Shown: positions 33,330 through 42,586 of the stretch, in pieces
How positions within the stretch are numbered: position 1 is the stretch's first letter
Layout: each line of letters starts with the position of its first letter
NCBI RefSeq assembly: GCF_000021945.1
Contig: NC_011831.1
Coordinates: forward strand, 3,051,353-3,115,352
DNA from: Chloroflexus aggregans DSM 9485
Lineage (GTDB): Bacteria > Chloroflexota > Chloroflexia > Chloroflexales > Chloroflexaceae
Length of the DNA stretch: 64,000 nt
Direction of reading: 5' to 3'
Made by a program: the position numbers and the translations under genes
The notes under the pieces: model-generated
What the model saw: only the letters and a program-made list of their open reading frames with translations
Told to the model about the DNA's origin: nothing
The model's database searches: none

Positions 33330-35714
33330 ATGCAAACCGTTCCACTACCCTTACGTGGATCGCTCATAGGCTTAGTTGGCGCTGCGGTGTTAGTAGGTGT
33401 CATTTCAACCCTCTTGGCGCCACCAATTCCGCTTGATCTCGCCGCTTGGCTTGCGGCGACGCTGTTTGCCGTTGGCTTGACCATCTTTGAAGCGTTGACC
33501 ATCGTGCGCCAAAACGACCGTCCACTGGCGGTAACGTTGGTGTTGCTGATAGCCGGCATGATCATTCTGCCGTGGCCGCTATTTTTGCTGGCCGTAGCGA
33601 TCGGTGCGGTTGCCGGATCGTTGGCGCGGGCTATGTCTTGGTGGCAGGCAGTAGCGCTGGCAGCAGTACGTTGGATCGCGCTGACTGCCGGTAGTGTTGT
33701 CTTGATGATCTTTGTCCAGCAACCGGTCTATGGCGCGAACGTCGCTTCGCCGGCAGCCCTGTTCGGCTTAATCGGGAGTGGGTTGGTCATTTATCTGATT
33801 GATCGACTCGCCAGTGCGAGTTTGGCAGTACCCTTGACCGGCAAACAGTTATCGGAGGTCTTTCAACTACGGCTTGATGATGCGGGTTGGTATGCTCTGA
33901 TTTTTACCCCGTTGGGGGGGATGCTGGCCATCCTCTGGCAACAAGAGATATGGGCCTTTGCCCTTGGGATCGCCCCACTGGCGATGGTTCAAATCAGTTT
34001 GCGCCGGCAGCATAAACTTGAAGAGGCGTTGACCATCGCCGACACGCAATTGCGTAGCGCTAATGAACGGTTGCTGACGTTGTCGCGTCAGAGCGACCAT
34101 TTGCAGAGTCTGGTCGTCTCACTGATGACCAGTCGTGATGTACCGACGATGCTAAATCTGCTGGGTGAGCGGCTGAGTGCGCTGATGGAGGCTGATAGTG
34201 CATGGGTGACGCTCTACGATGAGCAAGGCCGGCTCCAATTGGTTGCCTCGCACCACTTGCCGGCCCCGACCGCAGGGCTTGGTCCACAACCCATCCCCCT
34301 ACCGCACAGCTATGAAACAGCTCTCGAACGGCGGCGCGTTACCCTCTTCACCGATCAGCATGTGCAATCGCTGGGGCCGGTACCGGTGCTGACCCAACAA
34401 TCGCCGTGGCAAGCAATTATTCTGTTACCGTTGCTCGATGAGCAACAGCCGCTCGGCGCCATCTGTTTGGCGTTTGAGACGGTGCGCGGCCTAAAAGAGG
34501 AAGAACAGCGATTGTTGGCTGCGTTTGCTCGGCATGCAGCGGCGGTGATTCACAATGCCCGTCTCTTCCGCCGTTGGCAAGAGTCGCAAAGTGAGCTAGG
34601 CCGCTCGGCGAAGCTTGCTGCCGTTGGTACATTTGCTGCCAGCATCGCCCACGAGTTCAATAATTTGCTGTCGGGCATGTTGGGTTATGCTCAGCTCGGT
34701 CTGACCGACGACGACGTTGAAATGAAGAATGAGGCATTGAAGGTTGTGCTCGATACGTGCAAGCGCGGTCGCAGCATTACCGGAAGTCTGCTCACCTTTG
34801 CCCGCCGACGCGATTCGCGGCGTGAATTGTCGGATCTACGTGAAGTGGTTGAGGGTACGCTGACCCTGATGGAGATTGACTTGCGCAAACACAGTGTGCG
34901 CGTCGTGCGCCAGATCGAGATGGTACCGCCGACTATCTGCGATGCCGGTCAAATCTCGCAAGTGTTTCTCAACCTGCTTACCAATGCCCGTGATGCGATG
35001 AAACCCAAGGGGGGCACGCTGACCGTGACCCTGAAAGCCGAAGGTGAATGGATCATGTTGCAGGTTGCTGATACCGGTTGTGGTATTCCCGAAGCCATTC
35101 GCCGCCGGATTTTTCAACCGTTTGTCACCACCAAAAACAGTACCGGTAGTCAATCGGGGACCGGTTTGGGGTTGGCCGTGTCATATGGGATTGTCCAGAA
35201 CCACAACGGTCGCTTTGAAGTCGAGAGTGAAGTCGGCAAAGGGACCACAATGACGATTTGGTTGCCGATTATCCAAGAGGAAGCGGCAGAGCCGGTGAGT
35301 GTGCCGATCCCCGCTTTGCGCATACTGGTGATCGATGACGACGAAGCGGCGGCGCGTACACTAAGCAATCTGCTCGAACAGGCCGGTCATCACGTTACCT
35401 ATTGTGCGCGGAGTGCCGAGGCTATCGAGATTTACAATGCCAACCCCTTCGATATTGTCTTGAGCGACGTGGTGATGCCCGAACTCGATGGGATCAGCCT
35501 CCTGAATGTTTTACGCACATACGACCCCACGGCGACAATAATTCTCTTTACGGGTCAAGTTGAGCCTGATCAGGTAGCGGCCATGGCGGCCAGTGGTGCG
35601 TATGCCGTGCTGCGGAAGCCATTTGCCGCCGACGAGCTGATGGCTACCGTGCAATCGGCGTATCACGACCGTGAACGCGCGCGGCGGTCGTTGGCCGGAA
35701 TCGCCGAACCGTAA
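33330..35714 (+). CDS. Hybrid sensor histidine kinase (membrane, GAF, HisKA, HATPase, receiver)
   Basis: The 794-residue protein has six or more transmembrane helices in the first 205 residues (MASE-like sensor), a GAF domain (about 265-410), HisKA (KLAAVGTFAASIAHEFNNLL, with the phospho-accepting His), HATPase (NLLTNARDAMKPKGGTL, VADTGCGIPEAIRRRIF and GTGLGLAVSYGIVQ) and a C-terminal receiver (LVIDDDEAAARTL, LSDVVMPELDG, LRKPF). It is therefore a single-chain phosphorelay. The signal is unknown. No separate regulator is adjacent. The ATG at 33330 has GAGGAG upstream, and a perfect palindrome lies in its promoter region. Confidence 0.9.
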   Translation: MQTVPLPLRGSLIGLVGAAVLVGVISTLLAPPIPLDLAAWLAATLFAVGLTIFEALTIVRQNDRPLAVTLVLLIAGMIILPWPLFLLAVAIGAVAGSLARAMSWWQAVALAAVRWIALTAGSVVLMIFVQQPVYGANVASPAALFGLIGSGLVIYLIDRLASASLAVPLTGKQLSEVFQLRLDDAGWYALIFTPLGGMLAILWQQEIWAFALGIAPLAMVQISLRRQHKLEEALTIADTQLRSANERLLTLSRQSDHLQSLVVSLMTSRDVPTMLNLLGERLSALMEADSAWVTLYDEQGRLQLVASHHLPAPTAGLGPQPIPLPHSYETALERRRVTLFTDQHVQSLGPVPVLTQQSPWQAIILLPLLDEQQPLGAICLAFETVRGLKEEEQRLLAAFARHAAAVIHNARLFRRWQESQSELGRSAKLAAVGTFAASIAHEFNNLLSGMLGYAQLGLTDDDVEMKNEALKVVLDTCKRGRSITGSLLTFARRRDSRRELSDLREVVEGTLTLMEIDLRKHSVRVVRQIEMVPPTICDAGQISQVFLNLLTNARDAMKPKGGTLTVTLKAEGEWIMLQVADTGCGIPEAIRRRIFQPFVTTKNSTGSQSGTGLGLAVSYGIVQNHNGRFEVESEVGKGTTMTIWLPIIQEEAAEPVSVPIPALRILVIDDDEAAARTLSNLLEQAGHHVTYCARSAEAIEIYNANPFDIVLSDVVMPELDGISLLNVLRTYDPTATIILFTGQVEPDQVAAMAASGAYAVLRKPFAADELMATVQSAYHDRERARRSLAGIAEP

Positions 35715-35859
35715 TTGCGGCGCTGAAACGGTAGCGTGAGTAAAGGTGGTGATCTGATTGCGCCCGCCGGTGGTAGAACGGCTGTAACGGTGTGGCGCGC
35801 ACGACCGTCTCAGCTTATGCAGTGACATTACCGATCTTGCAAAGGGGTTCAGAGATAGC

Positions 35860-35890
35860 GAGCGCGCAGATAGAGGAATATCGCGCGCTC
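35860..35890. terminator. Hairpin between convergent kinase and nadE genes
   Basis: GAGCGCGC (35860-35867) and GCGCGCTC (35883-35890) form an 8-bp stem. There is no T-run; it may terminate transcription from both sides. Confidence 0.4.
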
Positions 35891-35906
35891 TGCGGTTTAG
35901 CGTTGA

Positions 35907-37982
35907 TTACCCTTGCCTCTTCAAATCCTCGATCAACCGATCAATTTCGGCTAACCACACCGCCGCACTCGCATCGCTCGGCGCCCGCCAATCACCGCGT
36001 GGCGAGAGTGATCCACCTGAACCGACTTTCGGACCGTTTGGCATCGCCGAGCGTTTGAATTGACTTATCTGAAAGAAGCGATAGAGAAACACGCGCAGCC
36101 AGTGCAAAATAATCGGGAGATCGTAGGCGCGGCGTTTGTGTTCCGGTAAACCTTCCGGCCACGACCCCCGATCGGCATCACGCCATGCGTGCATGGCTAA
36201 AAAGGCGACTTTACTGGGCCGAAATCCGTAGCGGGTAATGTAGTAGAGGTTGAAGTCTTGCAGGTCATACGGGCCAATAATCTCTTCGGTACGCTGGGCC
36301 GGTTTGTCATCGTTGTTGTCCGCTGCTGGTACCAGTTCAGGCGAGATTTCGGTAGCAAGAATCTCTTCGAGTACTTTGTTAACCTCACCACCGAATTCGC
36401 CGCTGCGAATAACATACCTGATCAAGTGCTGAATGAGCGTTTTGGGCACCGACGCATTCACATTGTAGTGCGACATCTGATCACCCACACCGTAAGTACA
36501 CCAACCGAGCGCCAGCTCACTGAGGTCGCCGGTTCCCACCACAATCGCGTTGTGATAGTTGGCTAATCGGAAGAGATGTGACGTTCGTTCACCGGCTTGC
36601 ACGTTCTCGAAGGTAACATCGTAGACCGGTTTTCCTTCACCTGCCGGATGCCCAAGGTCGCGTAACATCTGGAGCGCCGAGGGACGAATATCGATTTCAT
36701 ACGCGCTGACTCCGAGAGCGGCCATCAGTGCTTGCGCATTACGGTGGGTTTGCGCGCTTGTCGCAAAGCCGGGCATCGTGTAAGCTAATACGTTCTGCCG
36801 TGACAAACCAAGCCTATCCATGGCGCGCACCGCCACGATCAGGGCTTGTGTGCTATCCAGCCCACCCGATACCCCGATCACAACCTTTGTGACCCCGGCA
36901 CTGCGCATCCGCTGAATAAGCCCATGAACCTGAATGTTATACGCTTCATAACAGCGTTCATCGCGGGTAGCCGGATCGTCAGGTACGTAGGGAAATCGGG
37001 CAACCGTGCGGCGGAGATCGGTCACAAATGGTGGCTTGATTGGGAGCGTGATCCGGCGCATTGCGCGCAATCGCTCGCGGTAATCGCCGATGCTGTCACT
37101 AAAGCTCGTTTGACGCATCCGGTCTTGGATCAGACGTTCGAGATCGACATCGGCGAAGATAATCTGTTCGTCGTCGCAAAAGCGGCGGGATTCGGCCAAT
37201 AATTCGCCGTTTTCACAGATCAGGGCATGACCATCCCACGCCAGATCGGTCGTGCTTTCTCCCAGCCCGGCAGCCGAATACAAGTAGGCGGCTATGGTGC
37301 GGGCCGATTGACTCAGGCAAAGAGCGCGTCGATAATCGGCTTTGCCAATCGTGATGTTCGAGGCTGATAGATTGCAAAGAACGGTTGCACCGGCCAGCGC
37401 GGCGAAGGTACTCGGCGGTAACGGTGTCCACAGGTCCTCACAAAGCTCAACGTATACCGCTAAGCCGGGAATAGCTTCGGCTTCGTACAGAATGTTCGTC
37501 CCGAACGGTGCTCGCTGTCCGGCAACACTGATCGTATCCCCGATAGCATCACGGGCCGCGGCGAAGTGGCGTTTTTCGTAAAATTCGCGATAATTAGGCA
37601 AATAGCTCTTGGGCGTCACGCCAACGATCTGTCCGCTGCAGAGGGCGACTGCACAGTTGAACAGCCGACCTTCGTGGCGGAGTGGTGCGCCCACGAGGAG
37701 CAGTGCGTTGAGATCGTGCGTTGCCGCCGCGAGATCGATCAATGCCTGCTCGACGGCGTCGAGCAAGGTCGTTTGCTGGAAGAGGTCATCGTTGCTGTAA
37801 GCCGAGAGACCAAGTTCAGGGAAGAGGACGACGACCGCCCCTTCATCCGCAGCGCGTCGCGCCAATGCCCTCGTCCGCTCACCGTTAAAAGCCGGCTCGG
37901 CGATCCGGACTGCCGGAATAGCGACGGCCAGGCGGGCAAAGCCGTGATAATAGATGGAATAAAACGGATGATTTCGGTGCAT
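35907..37982 (-). CDS. nadE: Glutamine-dependent NAD+ synthetase
   Basis: The 691-residue protein makes NAD+ from nicotinic acid adenine dinucleotide, ATP and glutamine. The N-terminal third is a nitrilase-type glutaminase: Glu in [13 protein letters not shown], Lys in [11 protein letters not shown] and the nucleophilic Cys in [10 protein letters not shown]. From about residue 330 follows the synthetase domain with the PP-loop [14 protein letters not shown] and [13 protein letters not shown], then [18 protein letters not shown]. The start is the ATG at 37982 with AAGGA upstream. The gene converges with the hybrid kinase gene and diverges from the dehydrogenase gene. Confidence 0.95.
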   Translation of the reverse strand: MHRNHPFYSIYYHGFARLAVAIPAVRIAEPAFNGERTRALARRAADEGAVVVLFPELGLSAYSNDDLFQQTTLLDAVEQALIDLAAATHDLNALLLVGAPLRHEGRLFNCAVALCSGQIVGVTPKSYLPNYREFYEKRHFAAARDAIGDTISVAGQRAPFGTNILYEAEAIPGLAVYVELCEDLWTPLPPSTFAALAGATVLCNLSASNITIGKADYRRALCLSQSARTIAAYLYSAAGLGESTTDLAWDGHALICENGELLAESRRFCDDEQIIFADVDLERLIQDRMRQTSFSDSIGDYRERLRAMRRITLPIKPPFVTDLRRTVARFPYVPDDPATRDERCYEAYNIQVHGLIQRMRSAGVTKVVIGVSGGLDSTQALIVAVRAMDRLGLSRQNVLAYTMPGFATSAQTHRNAQALMAALGVSAYEIDIRPSALQMLRDLGHPAGEGKPVYDVTFENVQAGERTSHLFRLANYHNAIVVGTGDLSELALGWCTYGVGDQMSHYNVNASVPKTLIQHLIRYVIRSGEFGGEVNKVLEEILATEISPELVPAADNNDDKPAQRTEEIIGPYDLQDFNLYYITRYGFRPSKVAFLAMHAWRDADRGSWPEGLPEHKRRAYDLPIILHWLRVFLYRFFQISQFKRSAMPNGPKVGSGGSLSPRGDWRAPSDASAAVWLAEIDRLIEDLKRQG

Positions 37983-38173
37983 ACGAGTAATCCTTGGGGT
38001 GGGTATGTTGGCATACCGATTGCCGCTCCAGTATACCGCGTGATAGAGGCGCTGTACAATACAATCAATGGTGATGATCGGAATGCACAGACGCGATGGT
38101 GCAAAAGTTCATACGGCGGGCAAATCGTGACTGCGTAGCTACCTCTGTGCATTCAACGAGAAAGGAGTTTGGA

Positions 38174-39634
38174 ATGACTCTGGCAGTTGAAGGTTCCTTG
38201 ACAACCCTTCCCTTTCGATTGCTGATCAACGGTGAGTGGCGTGAGGCAGAGAGTGGAGCGACGTTCGCCGTGACGAATCCGGCTAACGGAACAGTGCTCG
38301 GTTATGTGCCTGATGCCGGTGTTGCCGAAACCCGGGCGGCAATTGCCGCTGCCGTTGCCGCTCAACCGGCGTGGGCAGCAACTCCGGCCGGTGAGCGAGC
38401 AGTGCTGCTGCGGCGGGTAGCCGCGATGATGCTCGAACGCCAACAGGAGCTGGCGACGATTATGACCCTCGAACAGGGAAAACCGTTGGCTGAAGCGCGT
38501 GGTGAGATTACCTACGCCGCCAGTTTTCTCAGTTGGTTCGCCGGTGAAGCCGAACGTATCTACGGCATGACGATCCCTGCTTCGACGAACGCCAAACGCA
38601 TCCTCGTCCTGCGACAACCGGTTGGTGTCGTAGCACTGATTACCCCGTGGAACTTTCCGAGCGCAATGATCACCCGCAAGCTCGGACCGGCCCTCGCCGC
38701 CGGCTGTACGGTGATTGCCAAACCTGCCGAGCAAACACCGCTTTCAGCGCTGGCTCTCGGTCAACTCTTTATGGAGGCGGGTGCTCCTCCCGGCGTCGTC
38801 AACATTGTCACTTGTCGTGATCCTCGCCCCTTCGCCGATACAATCTTCGCCGATACCCGTGTGCGTAAGATCAGCTTTACCGGTAGTACCGAGGTGGGCA
38901 AAGAGCTAATGCGCCGTTCCGCCGATACGCTCAAGCGAGTGTCACTCGAACTAGGTGGCAATGCGCCGTTCATCGTCTTTGCCGACGCCGATCTCGACGC
39001 CGCAGTGCGTGGTGCTATCGCCTCAAAGTTTCGTAATGCCGGTCAGACGTGTGTCTGCGCGAACCGGATTTTTGTCCAGCGCCCCATCTACGCTGCGTTT
39101 GCCGAACGGTTCGCTGCTGAAGTGGCACGCTTGACCGTCGGTGATGGGTTACAGCCCGGAGTACACATTGGCCCCCTCATCGATGAGCAAGCGCGCCAGA
39201 AGGTGGAACGTCACATTCACGATGCCCTCACTGCCGGTGCACGGGTCGTCGTTGGTGGAGGGCCGGCTCCGCTCGGTGGCAATTTCTGGTTGCCGACCGT
39301 ATTGCTCGATGCGAATACCGATATGCTCGTCGCTCGTGAAGAAACGTTTGGTCCGGTGGCTCCGCTGATCCCCTTCGATGATGAAGATGAGGTGATTCGC
39401 AAAGCGAACGATACGCTCTACGGCCTCGCCGCCTATGCCTTTACCCGTGACGTAGGCCGGGTCTGGCGATTGGCCGAGGGTTTGGAATACGGAATTATCG
39501 GGATTAATGATCCTATTCCTTCCACGGCCCAGGCCCCGTTTGGTGGGGTCAAGCAGAGTGGGATAGGTCGTGAGGGTGGTCCCACCGGCATTGATGAGTA
39601 TCTGGATATTAAGTATGTCTCAATCGGTATCTGA
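38174..39634 (+). CDS. gabD: NAD(P)-dependent succinate-semialdehyde dehydrogenase
   Basis: The ATG at 38174 has AAAGGAG upstream, while an in-frame ATG at 38096 has none. The 486-residue aldehyde dehydrogenase has LITPWNFPSAMITRKLGPAL, the cofactor loop FTGSTEVGKELM, catalytic Glu in VSLELGGNAPFIVF and catalytic Cys in NAGQTCVCANR. It best resembles GabD, which oxidises succinic semialdehyde to succinate. The next gene, an amine oxidase, overlaps its end by 20 nt, so a joint role in 4-aminobutyrate or polyamine breakdown is likely. Other semialdehydes cannot be excluded. Confidence 0.85.
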   Translation: MTLAVEGSLTTLPFRLLINGEWREAESGATFAVTNPANGTVLGYVPDAGVAETRAAIAAAVAAQPAWAATPAGERAVLLRRVAAMMLERQQELATIMTLEQGKPLAEARGEITYAASFLSWFAGEAERIYGMTIPASTNAKRILVLRQPVGVVALITPWNFPSAMITRKLGPALAAGCTVIAKPAEQTPLSALALGQLFMEAGAPPGVVNIVTCRDPRPFADTIFADTRVRKISFTGSTEVGKELMRRSADTLKRVSLELGGNAPFIVFADADLDAAVRGAIASKFRNAGQTCVCANRIFVQRPIYAAFAERFAAEVARLTVGDGLQPGVHIGPLIDEQARQKVERHIHDALTAGARVVVGGGPAPLGGNFWLPTVLLDANTDMLVAREETFGPVAPLIPFDDEDEVIRKANDTLYGLAAYAFTRDVGRVWRLAEGLEYGIIGINDPIPSTAQAPFGGVKQSGIGREGGPTGIDEYLDIKYVSIGI

Positions 39635-40904
39635 TCAACGAGATGTTATTGTCATTGGGGCCGGTGCAGCCGGTTTGGCCGCAGCGCGTACTCTCCACGA
39701 TGCCGGTCTGCGCGTGCTGGTGCTTGAGGCCCGTACCCGGATCGGTGGCCGGATCTGGACGAATCGGAGTTGTGGTCTATACCCGATCGAATTAGGGGCC
39801 GAGTTGATCCACGGCGCCCACACCAGTACCGTCGAGTTGGCGTCGGCCGCCGGATTAACTCTAGCCGAGGTTGATCGCTATCACGGTTTGCGCTGGGGAA
39901 CACCGGCCCGGCCCTTGAGCAATTTGCCACCGGATGATCCGGATCGGCAAGCAATTGAGCGGGTGCGGGCCATATGGAATAGGCTAGGGCAGCAGTACAC
40001 CGATGAGGCGGTTGATTGTGGACTTGCCACCGAGCTGCATCGGCAGGGTTGCGATCCTGCTACCCTGGCTATCGCCGATGTAGTGTTGGCCCAGACCTAC
40101 TGTGCTGAGATCGAGTCACTCAGTTGCGCTGATGTGGCCCGTGAACAACGTATCGACCGCGCGGGGCCGCGTGAGTTTCGGTTACGCGAACGCTACGATA
40201 CGCTCTTGACGTGGTTGGCACGCGATCTCGACATAAAATTGGGGTGGCCGGTACGGGCCATCACCGATACCGGTCAAGGCGTCATCATCGATACGACCGC
40301 CGCTTCGGTATCTGCGCGACAATGTATCATCACGGTACCGGTTGCCGTGTTAGCGGCAGGTATGATTCGCTTCGATCCACCACTTTCGGCAACCAAGCGA
40401 GCGGCCATTACAGCCTTCCGCACCCGCCCCGCTACCAAACACTTTTTCTGGTTTGACGCACCGCTGTGGGACGAAGGGTTCGCGTATGCCGCTCATACCG
40501 GTCTCTTTGCCCGTTGGTGGACGCCCGCCCACCCCGATCTTACGGCACCATTGCTGTGTTGTTATGTCACCGCTGAGCGAGCTGCCGTCCTTGATCGGCT
40601 GCCGGATAGAGTAGTATGCGAATGGGGATTGGCCGAATTGAGCCGATTGCTGGGCCGCAACGATGTCGCAACGCGGTGCGTCGGTTTTCGCCGCTACCGC
40701 TGGGCTTACGATGAATATGCACGTGGAGGGTATGCCCATCTCCCGCCGGGAATGGCATGGGCACGACCAGCCCTAGCTGCCGCCGAGGGTAATCTTCATT
40801 TCGCCGGTGAAGCGACGGCCTACGACAGCAACCCACAGACGGTTCATGGCGCGATTGATAGTGGGCGACGTGCTGCCCGTGACTGCCTTGCTGTGTTTCG
40901 ATAA
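39615..40904 (+). CDS. Flavin-dependent amine oxidase
   Basis: I chose the ATG at 39615 (MSQSVSDQRDVIVIGAGAAG), which overlaps the end of gabD by 20 nt. The 429-residue enzyme has the FAD loop VIVIGAGAAGLAAARTL, the second FAD motif VLEARTRIGGRIWT and the C-terminal flavin segment LHFAGEATAYDSNPQTVHGA. Members oxidise primary or secondary amines such as polyamines, giving an aldehyde, ammonia and H2O2. Coupled to the dehydrogenase it could take an amine to a carboxylic acid. The exact amine is not shown by sequence. Confidence 0.85.
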   Translation: MSQSVSDQRDVIVIGAGAAGLAAARTLHDAGLRVLVLEARTRIGGRIWTNRSCGLYPIELGAELIHGAHTSTVELASAAGLTLAEVDRYHGLRWGTPARPLSNLPPDDPDRQAIERVRAIWNRLGQQYTDEAVDCGLATELHRQGCDPATLAIADVVLAQTYCAEIESLSCADVAREQRIDRAGPREFRLRERYDTLLTWLARDLDIKLGWPVRAITDTGQGVIIDTTAASVSARQCIITVPVAVLAAGMIRFDPPLSATKRAAITAFRTRPATKHFFWFDAPLWDEGFAYAAHTGLFARWWTPAHPDLTAPLLCCYVTAERAAVLDRLPDRVVCEWGLAELSRLLGRNDVATRCVGFRRYRWAYDEYARGGYAHLPPGMAWARPALAAAEGNLHFAGEATAYDSNPQTVHGAIDSGRRAARDCLAVFR

Positions 40905-40920
40905 ATAACAGGGAGTTTCC

Positions 40921-42507
40921 ATGCCTCATGACATAATCATCGACCGACTGCGTGCCGCATTACGCGCCGCCGGGATTCCGGCCACTGAGGCTGATTTTTC
41001 CGGTATCATTGAAAAAGGTTTTCTTGCCCGTTTTCCCGATGTTGAGCGCCTGCTCGATGCGGTTGATCACGAACAACTGCCGGATATGCTCGATGCGGCT
41101 AGTCTGCCACCGGCAGCCAGTCCGCCCAACGGAGGAATACCCGCTGACGACGATCCAACCACCATTCTTGGGATAGCTACCCAATTACGGCGTCGGACTA
41201 TCTCACCGGTTGAGCTGGTCGAACAGGCGCTTGAGCGGATTGCGACCCACGACGCCGACCTTAACGTCTTCCAGATTGTCATGGCCGAGAGCGCACTCGC
41301 CGATGCGCGTGCGGCCGAAACCGAATTGGCCGCCGGGAAGATACGTGGCCCGTTGCACGGTGTGCCGGTGGCAGTTAAAGATCTGTTTGATGTAGCCGGT
41401 TATCCAACCGCAGCCGGTTCACGGATCCGTGCTGATGTTATGGCAACAATCGACGCGACCGTCGTCGAGCGGTTGCGTGCCGCCGGCGCCATCGTTATCG
41501 GCAAGACCCGTATGTCGGAGTTTGCTTACTCGCCCGGCTCGAACAATGCCCATTACGGACCAACTGCCAATCCCTACGACCGGCAACGTGACAGTGGTGG
41601 GAGTAGTAGTGGCAGTGGGGTCGCCACAGCAACCGGGATGGTATTTGCCGCTCTCGGTACCGATACCGGCGGCTCGATTCGGATTCCGGCTGCTCACTGT
41701 GGGATTGTCGGTCTGAAGCCAACCCATGGCCGGGTTAGTCTGGCCGGTGGCTTCACCCTTTCATGGTCCCTCGATCACGCAGGGCCAATGACCCGCTCGG
41801 TAGCCGACGCCGCGCTTATGCTCAGTGTCCTGGCCGGTCCCGATCCGCGTGATCCGCGCACCTTACGGCCGGCTCCCGACTTTACCGGTGGTGGTTTGGT
41901 TGCCGGTGTGCGGAATCTGCGGGTAGGTCTGCTCACCGCCGACGGTAGCGGACAACCGATGGCCGAAGCGGCCGAGTTAGCGGCAATGCAGCGCGTCGCC
42001 GATGTGTTGGCCGGGCAGGGAGCAATCGTAATCCCACTTGAACTCCCCGAACTTGAAGCCCTTCGACTGCTCAACCAAGCCTTGCTCGCTATGGAGGCTG
42101 CGGCTCTTCATCTTCCCTGGTTACGCACCCGGCTCGATGACTACGGTGAATTTATGCGGCACCGGATTCTCGCCGCGTTCATTTATTCACCGGTCGATGT
42201 TACGCGCGTCCAGCAAGCACGGGCCATCTTTCGGCGGCGGGTAGCGACACGTTTGGCCGAGGTTGATCTGCTCATTACCCCGACAGTTCCCGGACCTGTG
42301 CCGGCACTGGGGGTGCCGACTCCAACGTCGTTTACCGGGCCATGGAACTTTTTGGGTTGGCCGGCCCTAAGCTTACCGGCGATGCTCGGTGCCGATGGCC
42401 TGCCGCGTGCCGTCCAATTGGTTGCGCGTCCATGGAACGAACCGTTACTGTTACGAGCGGCGTTCGCCGCTGAACAAGCCCTTGGACGATGGGTGCCGTC
42501 ATTGTAA
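40921..42507 (+). CDS. Amidase (amidase-signature family)
   Basis: The 528-residue protein has the Ser-cisSer-Lys triad of the family: catalytic Lys in GVPVAVKDLFDVAG, cis-Ser in DSGGSSSGSGVATATG and nucleophile Ser in GTDTGGSIRIPAAHCG. About 75 residues precede the usual core; they hold no signal peptide and look like a small helical domain. It may hydrolyse a carboxylic amide or serve as GatA-like amidase, but no gatB or gatC is beside it. It begins 16 nt after the amine oxidase gene with GGGAG before the ATG, so one operon of amine and amide breakdown is plausible. Confidence 0.85.
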   Translation: MPHDIIIDRLRAALRAAGIPATEADFSGIIEKGFLARFPDVERLLDAVDHEQLPDMLDAASLPPAASPPNGGIPADDDPTTILGIATQLRRRTISPVELVEQALERIATHDADLNVFQIVMAESALADARAAETELAAGKIRGPLHGVPVAVKDLFDVAGYPTAAGSRIRADVMATIDATVVERLRAAGAIVIGKTRMSEFAYSPGSNNAHYGPTANPYDRQRDSGGSSSGSGVATATGMVFAALGTDTGGSIRIPAAHCGIVGLKPTHGRVSLAGGFTLSWSLDHAGPMTRSVADAALMLSVLAGPDPRDPRTLRPAPDFTGGGLVAGVRNLRVGLLTADGSGQPMAEAAELAAMQRVADVLAGQGAIVIPLELPELEALRLLNQALLAMEAAALHLPWLRTRLDDYGEFMRHRILAAFIYSPVDVTRVQQARAIFRRRVATRLAEVDLLITPTVPGPVPALGVPTPTSFTGPWNFLGWPALSLPAMLGADGLPRAVQLVARPWNEPLLLRAAFAAEQALGRWVPSL

Positions 42508-42522
42508 CACGATGCGCTATGC

Positions 42523-42528
42523 TACAAT
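42523..42528 (+). promoter_or_regulatory. Extended -10 box before the biotin carboxylase gene
   Basis: TGCTACAAT gives an extended -10 ending at 42528, 58 nt before the start codon. The TTGTAA upstream is only 15 nt away, so the -35 is uncertain. Confidence 0.4.
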
Positions 42529-42586
42529 TGGCATCCACGCCGCACAGAGTTGAAGCGGCGTCGAGCAGCATTGAGGAGCGGCTGCA